Shown here: positions 1 through 6,315 of the stretch, piece by piece
Numbering within the stretch: position 1 is the first letter of the stretch
Layout: every line of letters starts with the position of its first letter
NCBI GenBank assembly: GCA_022865845.1
Contig: JALHUC010000454.1
Coordinates: forward strand, 1 to 17,191
Direction: 5' to 3'
DNA length: 17,191 nt
From: a bacterium
GTDB lineage: Bacteria; BMS3Abin14
Position numbers and translations under genes: made by a program
Notes under the pieces: model-generated
Seen by the model: the letters and a program-made list of their open reading frames with translations, nothing else
Databases searched by the model: none
Told to the model about the DNA's origin: nothing

Positions 1-16
1 CACTAAAGGAGTCTTA

Positions 17-775
17 ATGTCCGCGGAAAGCTTCATTTTTCTGGATCACACACCGCTGCACAGCGTCATCGAGCAACCGGCAACCATTGAAAAATTCGGG
101 GGAATGGTCAACAACGGGCTCGAAGCCTCGCCCATCATGCATGCCGCCCTGGCATCGGCCCTGCTTGTGGGAATAGCGCTTCTAGTCAACCGTTCCTACA
201 CCAACCGCGGCAGTGACCGTGGCCTCGCTCCCACAGAAAAAACCTTCTCTGTAAGCAACCTCGCGGAGCTGGCTGTGTCCGGGCTTCTCCGGTTCATGGA
301 GAGCCTCATGGGCAGCGACGCCAAGCGGTTTCTGCCCCTCATCGGCGGCACCGCCTTTTTTATCCTGTTCAACAACCTCATGGGCAGTCTCCCCGGTCTC
401 GATTCCGCCACCGCCAACTTTAACACGACCCTCGCCTGCGCCCTGGTCATTTTCGTGGCGACCCATGTCGTCGGGGTTAGAACACACGGAGTCGCCTATA
501 TTAAACAGTTTCTCGGTCCGGTGTGGTGGTTGGCGTGGCTCATGCTGCCCATCGAGCTCATCGGCCACTTTGCGCGCATACTCAGCCTGTCCGTTCGACT
601 GTACGGAAACATGATGGGAGACCACAAGGTTCTGGCTATCTTCCTGGGACTCGTTGCCCTGGGAATACCAGTCATCTTCATGGGCATGGGTATCTTCATC
701 GCCCTGGTTCAGACCTTTGTCTTTACACTGTTGTCCATTCTGTATATTACGTTCGCTCTGGAAGAGGCACACTGA
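17..775 (+). CDS. atpB: F0F1 ATP synthase subunit a
   Basis: Subunit a of membrane-embedded F0, which forms the ion half-channels next to the c-ring. The 252-residue protein has several hydrophobic helices. The family signature lies near residues 180-203: a Pro-Ile-Glu-Leu-Ile stretch, then Ser-Val-Arg-Leu-Tyr-Gly-Asn-Met-Met. Arg194 matches the essential stator arginine (E. coli R210). A Thr-Ala-Asn-x-Asn-Thr-Thr segment at about 132-138 is also typical. An AAGGAG ribosome-binding site at 6-11 sits 5 nt before the ATG, which fixes the start. atpE follows after 52 nt. The F1 genes are not present downstream, so the ATP synthase genes are split between loci, as in many deltaproteobacteria. atpI, if present, would lie upstream of the window. 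Confidence 0.97.
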   Translation: MSAESFIFLDHTPLHSVIEQPATIEKFGGMVNNGLEASPIMHAALASALLVGIALLVNRSYTNRGSDRGLAPTEKTFSVSNLAELAVSGLLRFMESLMGSDAKRFLPLIGGTAFFILFNNLMGSLPGLDSATANFNTTLACALVIFVATHVVGVRTHGVAYIKQFLGPVWWLAWLMLPIELIGHFARILSLSVRLYGNMMGDHKVLAIFLGLVALGIPVIFMGMGIFIALVQTFVFTLLSILYITFALEEAH

Positions 776-809
776 TATTAAAATTCACGTTTTCTATTAA
801 CACGCTTGA

Positions 810-1154
<345 letters not shown>

Positions 1155-1161
1155 AATTACC

Positions 1162-1195
1162 GGGGAGGGAACCTCCATTCCCTCCCTGATTTTTT
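1162..1195 (+). terminator. Intrinsic terminator after atpE
   Basis: A perfect 9-bp stem (GGGAGGGAA at 1163-1171 with TTCCCTCCC at 1178-1186, extendable by a G-T pair at 1162/1187) encloses a 6-nt loop. It is followed by a six-T run at 1190-1195. It starts 8 nt after the atpE stop and separates the ATP synthase pair from the cytochrome genes. Confidence 0.88.
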
Positions 1196-1283
1196 GAAAC
1201 CTCTTGTGAAAGAGAAAACTTTATCATGCCTGGCCCTCCGATGGTCGAAAGGTCTGTCGGGGGCAGTTAAGGGGTGGATATCG

Positions 1284-2432
1284 ATGCGAAAAGTTATTTT
1301 TGTCACCATCTTACTCCTCGCTGCCGCGTCCTCCGCCCTGGCCATGAGCACTTCCGACTGTTTCGACTGTCACTCGGACGATACGCTCACCAAGGCCGTG
1401 AGGGGCAACGAGATCTCCCTGTACGTTGATGAGGGGATCTACGGTCAGTCCATACATGGCGATCTGGAGTGTACGGACTGCCACGAGGATCTTGCCGCTG
1501 AAGAGGACGAACACGAGGAAGAGCTCAAACCGGTTCAATGCTCCAACTGCCATGAGGATGCTGCCTCAGTGATGGAAGTAGCCGAACACCCCGCTGACTG
1601 TTCTGACTGTCACGGCAAACATGACATCCTGCCGCAGTCCGATTCCAGGTCATCGGTTTATGACCTAAACGTTCCTGGCACCTGCTGCACCTGTCATTCG
1701 GACCAGGAGACACCTGACGTCTGTGTCCAGTACGAGAGTGGTATGCACGGCATAGTGCTCATCAGGAGCGGGATGATCTTTTCGGCAGTCTGCAACGACT
1801 GCCACGGGAGCCACGATATCCGCGGGGCCGGCGACCCAGCCTCCATGGTCGCGCGAGCCAATATCAACAGCACCTGCGCCGCATGCCACCAGGGTGTGGC
1901 GGAGAAGTACAAAAAGAGTATCCATGGCGAGATCTTCGCCGACAGCCCGGAAGATGCCCCGGTGTGTACTTCATGTCATTCCGCCCATGACACCGAACGC
2001 GCTATGGATGACACCTTCCTCTTAACCGTTGTGAAGCGATGTTCATCCTGCCATGAGGAAATGGGGTACACATTCAGCAAGAACTACCATGGGCAGGTCA
2101 CAGGTATGGGATATACCCGCGCCGCCCAGTGTCCTGACTGTCATGGAGCCCACGACATTCTGTCCATAGACGATCCTGCCTCCATGGCCCATCCCGATAA
2201 CCTCGTAGCTACCTGCGGAAAATGTCATCCAGGGGCCAACAGGAACTTCACACTGTACATGCCCCATGCTGACTACCACGATGCCCAGAATTATCCGATG
2301 CTCTACTATGTCTACCTGGCGATGGTCATACTTTTGACGGGGACCTTTGCCTTCTTCGGGATCCACACCCTGCTTTGGCTCATTCGCGCCTCTATTGAGA
2401 AATCACGTAACAGGTCCGGTGGGGTCCATTGA
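1284..2432 (+). CDS. Membrane-anchored 11-heme cytochrome c
   Basis: Periplasmic multiheme c-type cytochrome of 382 residues with 11 CxxCH motifs (His at residues 30, 67, 90, 110, 138, 174, 202, 232, 257, 287, 315). An N-terminal signal peptide ends at about Ala-Leu-Ala (18-20). One transmembrane helix lies at about 340-366 and contains His361, followed by a short basic tail. Many motifs continue into a His-Gly/His-Asp pattern that could supply distal ligands. The ATG at 1284 was chosen over an in-frame ATG at 1194 because it begins directly with the signal peptide and has a purine-rich GGGGTGG upstream; the 1194 start overlaps the atpE terminator. The next gene encodes a b-type cytochrome and begins just after the stop, so the two probably form a quinone/cytochrome c electron-transfer module. 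The electron partner is unknown; I cannot name an ortholog. Confidence 0.93.
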   Translation: MRKVIFVTILLLAAASSALAMSTSDCFDCHSDDTLTKAVRGNEISLYVDEGIYGQSIHGDLECTDCHEDLAAEEDEHEEELKPVQCSNCHEDAASVMEVAEHPADCSDCHGKHDILPQSDSRSSVYDLNVPGTCCTCHSDQETPDVCVQYESGMHGIVLIRSGMIFSAVCNDCHGSHDIRGAGDPASMVARANINSTCAACHQGVAEKYKKSIHGEIFADSPEDAPVCTSCHSAHDTERAMDDTFLLTVVKRCSSCHEEMGYTFSKNYHGQVTGMGYTRAAQCPDCHGAHDILSIDDPASMAHPDNLVATCGKCHPGANRNFTLYMPHADYHDAQNYPMLYYVYLAMVILLTGTFAFFGIHTLLWLIRASIEKSRNRSGGVH

Positions 2433-2449
2433 TCCGGGAGGATAAACAC

Positions 2450-3316
2450 ATGACAGACTATTCTCATACGGAAAACATTGGCCAGGAGGAACGCTGGTAC
2501 CTGCGATTCAACTACTACCACCGCTTCCTTCACGCTCTTGTCATCATCAGCTTCCTGGGGCTGGTCTTTACCGGGATGCCTCTGAAATATTCCCATACTG
2601 GCTGGGCCCAGACGCTGGCTGGCCTGATGGGCGGGATCGGGGCCGCCGGTAAAATTCACAGGGTGTTCGGCACCATCACATGGCTGTATTTCTTTCTCCA
2701 CCTTCTCTTCGCCGCCTACTATGTGGTGAAGCTCCGGGACGAGCCACTGCTGAAATGGTTCCTGGGTCCGAACTCCATGGTGCCGTGGATCAAGGACCTT
2801 GAGGATATTATCGGCCACGTATTCTGGTTCCTGGGAATGGGGGAGCGGCCCAAATTCGACCGATTCACCTACTGGGAAAAGTTCGACTATTTAGCCGTTT
2901 TCTGGGGCGTTGGTATCATCGGCTTCTCCGGCCTGATGCTCTGGTTCCCGGAGTTCTTCTCCCAGCTTGTTCCGGGCTGGACCTTCAATGTCGCCATTAT
3001 CCTTCACTCGGACGAGGCGCTTTTGGCAGCCGGCTTCATCTTCACCATCCACTTCTTTAACACGCACCTGCGGCCGGAGAAGTTTCCTCTCGACCACGTT
3101 ATCTTCACAGGGAGGATCTCAGAAGAGGAGTTTCAGCATGAGCGGCCTCTTGAGTACGAGAGGATGCGCGAACAGGGCACACTAAGCAGCATCGAATCCA
3201 CACCCCCTACCCGGACCAGTCTGCTCTGGGCTCAGATCATAGGGTTCATCGCGTACGGCATGGGACTCATCATGATTCTCTTCATCATCTACTCTGCCTT
3301 AAAGGAACTTCGCTGA
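2450..3316 (+). CDS. Di-heme cytochrome b, b561/FdnI-like membrane subunit
   Basis: Integral membrane protein of 288 residues with about five transmembrane helices (roughly 25-43, 70-92, 145-165, 183-203, 260-282). Histidines suited to axial b-heme ligation lie in or next to the helices: His24/His28, His70, His84, His186, His201. The pattern fits the prokaryotic cytochrome b561/formate dehydrogenase gamma superfamily, which exchanges electrons with (mena)quinone. The ATG at 2450 is preceded by GGGAGGA at 2436-2442; a TTG at 2429 overlapping the previous stop is less likely. It pairs with the upstream 11-heme cytochrome, and the two probably form a quinol:periplasmic-cytochrome complex working in either direction. 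A GC-rich hairpin follows the stop. Confidence 0.88.
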   Translation: MTDYSHTENIGQEERWYLRFNYYHRFLHALVIISFLGLVFTGMPLKYSHTGWAQTLAGLMGGIGAAGKIHRVFGTITWLYFFLHLLFAAYYVVKLRDEPLLKWFLGPNSMVPWIKDLEDIIGHVFWFLGMGERPKFDRFTYWEKFDYLAVFWGVGIIGFSGLMLWFPEFFSQLVPGWTFNVAIILHSDEALLAAGFIFTIHFFNTHLRPEKFPLDHVIFTGRISEEEFQHERPLEYERMREQGTLSSIESTPPTRTSLLWAQIIGFIAYGMGLIMILFIIYSALKELR

Positions 3317-3325
3317 CACCTTGTG

Positions 3326-3356
3326 CCCCGCGGCGGCAGTTAGCGCCGCCGCTGGG
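3326..3356 (+). terminator. GC-rich hairpin after the cytochrome b gene
   Basis: An 8-bp stem, GCGGCGGC (3330-3337) with GCCGCCGC (3345-3352), encloses a 7-nt loop. It is extended by CCC/GGG beyond one mismatch. There is no proper T-run afterwards (only tgggtccttcc), so it could be a weak or Rho-assisted terminator or an mRNA-stabilising hairpin. Confidence 0.5.
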
Positions 3357-3399
3357 TCCTTCCTTACACCTGGTTGATCTGTTCAAGTCCGCTCATTCT

Positions 3400-3429
3400 T
3401 TGACATAAAGCGTCGGGGTGTGCTAAAAA
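3400..3429 (+). promoter_or_regulatory. Sigma70-type promoter candidate for the Rieske/cytochrome b operon
   Basis: A perfect TTGACA -35 box at 3400-3405 is followed after 18 nt by TAAAAA(T) at 3424-3429. It lies in the only sizeable gap before the five-gene operon and is 49 nt upstream of the first start codon. A TTCACAA heptamer at 3449-3455, matching a Rex half-site, falls just downstream of the expected transcription start. Confidence 0.55.
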
Positions 3430-3477
3430 TCTCAAATGAACTTTGTTGTTCACAAGCTTCGCCGGGGGTGAACAGAC

Positions 3478-3921
3478 TTGCCTTCTTCTGCCAGTCACGT
3501 ATACCGGGGCACAGATTACCTCCTCGGGATCCTTATTCTGCTTTTGGCAGGCCTGCTCCTGTTCTGGACAGGCCGCTTCCTGCAGCCCGTCCGTCTTCCT
3601 CCGGCATCACCAGGTTCCTATCACTTCATTGCCTCCCTTGATGATGTCGCTCCCGACACAGCTTTCGCCTTTGAGCTGGAGGGCCGCCCGTGGTACCTGG
3701 CCAGAACCCAGGGCAACCTCACCGCGGTCTCAGGGTACTGTACATACCGTGGATCCCGTATCAAATGGGATCCGCGCAACCAGGTATTTCTTTGTGAGGG
3801 TCACGGCTGCACCTTCGGTCTTCGCGGCAACCTCATCCGCGGACTCGCCACCTCACCCCTGGAAACCCTCAAAATCAAGGTCATCGGCAACCGTATTTAC
3901 GGGGCAAGGGGTCGCTCATGA
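3478..3921 (+). CDS. Rieske-like protein with altered cluster-binding motifs
   Basis: A 147-residue protein with an N-terminal transmembrane anchor (about 14-31) and a Rieske-fold domain (about 48-145), as in the iron-sulfur subunit of bc1/b6f complexes. Canonical box I is CTHxGC; here it reads Cys88-Thr-Tyr90-Arg-Gly-Ser93, so the His ligand is Tyr and the disulfide Cys is Ser. Canonical box II is CPCHGS; here it is Cys106-Glu-Gly108-His109-Gly-Cys111, keeping one Cys and the His but losing the disulfide Cys. A [2Fe-2S] cluster with normal 2Cys-2His ligation is therefore unlikely. The start is TTG, with GGGGGTG 7 nt upstream; an in-frame TGA nine bases before it excludes an earlier start. 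The next gene overlaps by 4 nt. Confidence 0.85.
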   Translation: MPSSASHVYRGTDYLLGILILLLAGLLLFWTGRFLQPVRLPPASPGSYHFIASLDDVAPDTAFAFELEGRPWYLARTQGNLTAVSGYCTYRGSRIKWDPRNQVFLCEGHGCTFGLRGNLIRGLATSPLETLKIKVIGNRIYGARGRS

Positions 3922-4628
3922 GCAGCAGGGGCCGACGGGCTAATGGAGGCCTCCTGACATACCTCCTGGACCGGGTGGGGATCCAGGGGTTCATTTCCAG
4001 ACCCCAGGAGGGCAGGATCTCGGTAAAGGGGGCTCTTGAGGCAGCCTTTATAAAGCCGATCCCCCACACCAGCTGGTGGTCCTGCTTCGGGGGAATAGCC
4101 TTCCTCCTCTTTCTGATCCAGGCCATTACCGGCCTTCTTCTCATGTTCTTCTACATACCGGCTGATCCCGAGGCTCACAGAACGATACTCTATTTGTCGG
4201 GCCTGGCGCCCTTCGGCTGGTTCTTCAGAACAACCCACCACTGGGCCGGCATCGGGATGATGCTTGCCCTTTCCCTCCATGTCCTGAGGGTCTTTGTAAA
4301 GGGAGCCTATCAAAGGCCGCGAGACCTGAACTGGGTCATAGGATCTGCCCTTTTCTTCCTGACTGCCGGGTTCATCCTTACCGGAGACCTCCTTCCCTGG
4401 ACCCGCTCCGCCTACTGGTCGGCAGTGTGGTGGACGGACCTTGTGGGCAACTTTCCTGTCATCGGGCACCAGATCATGCTTTTTCTGCGGGGAGGCGAGA
4501 ACGTCACCGGCTCTACCATCACCCGTTTCTATGTATTCCACGTTTTCCTTCTCCCCACTTTTACGACCCTGCTTATGATCGTCCATTTCGCCATAGCCAG
4601 GAAACTGGGCATATCGGAGCCGCTGTGA
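3918..4628 (+). CDS. Cytochrome b6-like N-terminal subunit of a Rieske/cytochrome b complex
   Basis: The 236-residue membrane protein corresponds to cytochrome b6, i.e. the N-terminal half of cytochrome b, with four transmembrane helices. Heme b ligands are His107/His121 (14 apart) and His208/His223 (15 apart, the b6-type spacing). Cys56 in Ser-Cys-Phe-Gly-Gly aligns with b6 Cys35, which covalently holds heme ci in b6f. Landmarks such as Thr-Gly-x-x-Leu-Pro-Trp (155-161) and the end Gly-Ile-Ser-x-Pro-Leu match b6. The protein should form the quinone-reactive core with the Rieske-like and subunit-IV-like proteins. The start ATG overlaps the Rieske stop as ATGA, and the next gene starts with a GTG overlapping this stop. 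The N-terminus is about 20-30 residues longer than plant b6. Confidence 0.92.
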   Translation: MSSRGRRANGGLLTYLLDRVGIQGFISRPQEGRISVKGALEAAFIKPIPHTSWWSCFGGIAFLLFLIQAITGLLLMFFYIPADPEAHRTILYLSGLAPFGWFFRTTHHWAGIGMMLALSLHVLRVFVKGAYQRPRDLNWVIGSALFFLTAGFILTGDLLPWTRSAYWSAVWWTDLVGNFPVIGHQIMLFLRGGENVTGSTITRFYVFHVFLLPTFTTLLMIVHFAIARKLGISEPL

Positions 4629-5056
4629 CCACCAGATCATTCAAGGGCAGGAGGAAACACGCCAGACGCGGCGAGCAGAAGGAATATCCCTTCTATCCCA
4701 ACTTTGTTCTCAGGATCTTTATGGCGATCATGGGCACGGTGGCTGTCATCGCCGTCCTTTCAGCCCTGTTCCCACTGTCCCTGGACCAGATCGCCGACCC
4801 GCTGGCAGCACCCGATCCAGGGACCAGAACCCTGTGGATATTGAAACCGGCGATCCTGTTGTATAACATCACGTTCAGCCCAGGCATCACCGTGGTCCTC
4901 ATCACCATTTTTGCGGCACTCTTCGTCCTTCTCCCGCTCCTGGACCGTTCAGGGCAGCGTTCAATAAAGCGCCGGATACTGGTGGCCATACCGTTCCTTC
5001 TCTGGATGATCTTTCTGGCCTTGTCACTCCTATTTTCAACCGGAGTCCCGGGATGA
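4625..5056 (+). CDS. Subunit-IV-like C-terminal cytochrome b protein lacking PEWY
   Basis: The 143-residue protein has three transmembrane helices (about 28-50, 84-105, 118-138) and a basic N-terminus, matching b6f subunit IV. An Ala-Asp-Pro-Leu-Ala-x-Pro segment (57-63) aligns with the Ala-Asp-Pro-Phe-Ala-Thr-Pro of subunit IV. Where PEWYFFP should follow, the sequence is Thr69-Leu-Trp-Ile72-Leu-Lys-Pro. Only Trp and the distal Pro are kept; the Qo-site Glu and Tyr are gone. The start is GTG at 4625, overlapping the upstream TGA (GTGA), which implies translational coupling; its frame is open further upstream only as a shadow of the b6 gene. It completes a split cytochrome b. Identity rests on position, length and this alignment. 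Confidence 0.82.
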   Translation: MTTRSFKGRRKHARRGEQKEYPFYPNFVLRIFMAIMGTVAVIAVLSALFPLSLDQIADPLAAPDPGTRTLWILKPAILLYNITFSPGITVVLITIFAALFVLLPLLDRSGQRSIKRRILVAIPFLLWMIFLALSLLFSTGVPG

Positions 5057-6315
5057 GGGTGTTTATCTTCACTTTGTCTGCTCTCCTCCTGTTGGCCTCA
5101 GGCGCCATGGGCGCGGTCACAACTTCGTGTGAATCCTGTCATAGTGCCCTCGATCAGAGAAAATCTGAACCTGTCAGCCTCTGGAAACGGGATATCCACA
5201 GGGAGGCCGGACTCGGTTGCCACGATTGCCATGGAGGCGACCCACAAAGCCTTGAATCGGCCATGGCCCCTTCAAGCGGTTTTGTGGGTGTCCCGAATAA
5301 AAGAGGATCTGTGGACCTTTGTGGAGGATGTCATTCTGACACCGGCCGCATCCCCGACCCCACCGTCGCCACGGACCAGACGATCCAATACCTGTCCGGG
5401 TCTCACGGCACCTCCAACAAAGACAATACACCCACCTGCGTCACCTGCCACGGGAGCCACGGTATTATCCGGGTTACAGATCCATCCTCCCCTGTGTTTC
5501 CGACCCGTGTTGTAAGCCTTTGCATCCAGTGTCACGGTAAGGGGAGCACTGATGACGAAACAGGACCGTGGCGATATCTGGAGGATGTCCACGGACGGGC
5601 CCGGGTCCAAGGAAGGAACACCAGTGCCCCGGCATGCCATGACTGCCACGGCGCCCATCGAGCCACCGCTCTTACAACAGCAGGCACTCAAATGATCTGT
5701 GGAAATTGCCACACCAGGGAGTACGAATACTTCCAGGCCGGACCCCATGGAGAGTCTCTGCACCTCACCGGCGAACCGTCCTGCACCCGTTGTCACGGCT
5801 ATCACGGGATTGAAGCAACAGGCATAGATGAGATCATCGGCCGGATCACCGACAACTGTCAGGGGTGCCATCAGGTCGCCAGCAGCGCATGGGGATTGGG
5901 ACGGGAGATCGATGAGAACCTTGGGGGGGCCATGAGCTTCCTTGATTCCCTCCGGAACATGTCGGAAGAGTTCAGGCTCGCGGGGGTAGAGACCGGTGGA
6001 ATGGACAAACTGAACCAGGAGGCCCATGGCTGGCTGGTGCGTGTAGAGTCCGCCATCCACTCGGTGGACACCGAATGGGAAGAGTTGACAGGAATGGCCA
6101 AAGTGAAGATGATGGCTTCCTGGGATCTGGCCAGAGACTATAATCTGGAAAAGGGGATTCGAAAGATCATCCTGCTGCTTATAGCCCTTCTAGCTGTCTC
6201 AATCTTCGCCCTGCTTGCGTTTAAGCTCAAACTCGCCGAAAGGGACCAGCGCAGGAGACAACTCCTGGGCAGTCCGGAGGCCAGACAAAGAGAACAGGAG
6301 CATCACCGCAAATGA
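5053..6315 (+). CDS. Membrane-anchored 9-heme cytochrome c
   Basis: A 420-residue secreted cytochrome with nine CxxCH motifs (His at 30, 60, 94, 133, 161, 199, 220, 248, 273). Several are followed by Gly-x-His-Gly, which could provide distal ligands. The signal peptide ends near residue 20 (Ala-Met-Gly). After the heme domain comes a heme-free, probably helical stretch (about 280-365), a transmembrane helix at about 370-391 and a charged cytoplasmic tail. The start overlaps the subunit-IV-like stop (ATGA) and the next gene overlaps its stop the same way. In this operon it takes the place of cytochrome c1 or f, so it probably accepts electrons from, or gives them to, the Rieske/cytochrome b core. 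I do not recognise a named ortholog. Confidence 0.92.
   Translation: MRVFIFTLSALLLLASGAMGAVTTSCESCHSALDQRKSEPVSLWKRDIHREAGLGCHDCHGGDPQSLESAMAPSSGFVGVPNKRGSVDLCGGCHSDTGRIPDPTVATDQTIQYLSGSHGTSNKDNTPTCVTCHGSHGIIRVTDPSSPVFPTRVVSLCIQCHGKGSTDDETGPWRYLEDVHGRARVQGRNTSAPACHDCHGAHRATALTTAGTQMICGNCHTREYEYFQAGPHGESLHLTGEPSCTRCHGYHGIEATGIDEIIGRITDNCQGCHQVASSAWGLGREIDENLGGAMSFLDSLRNMSEEFRLAGVETGGMDKLNQEAHGWLVRVESAIHSVDTEWEELTGMAKVKMMASWDLARDYNLEKGIRKIILLLIALLAVSIFALLAFKLKLAERDQRRRQLLGSPEARQREQEHHRK

Noticed and set aside
182..772. Long - strand open frame opposite atpB
   Set aside because: It is a shadow of a clearly conserved + strand gene, with no ribosome-binding site or recognisable domain.
1204..1227. 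Promoter TTGTGA...TATCAT before the 11-heme cytochrome
   Set aside because: The spacer between the boxes is only 12 nt, far from the usual 17.
1194..1283. In-frame N-terminal extension of the 11-heme cytochrome
   Set aside because: It would start inside the atpE terminator region and place about 30 non-signal residues before a good signal peptide; the ATG at 1284 has its own purine-rich upstream sequence.
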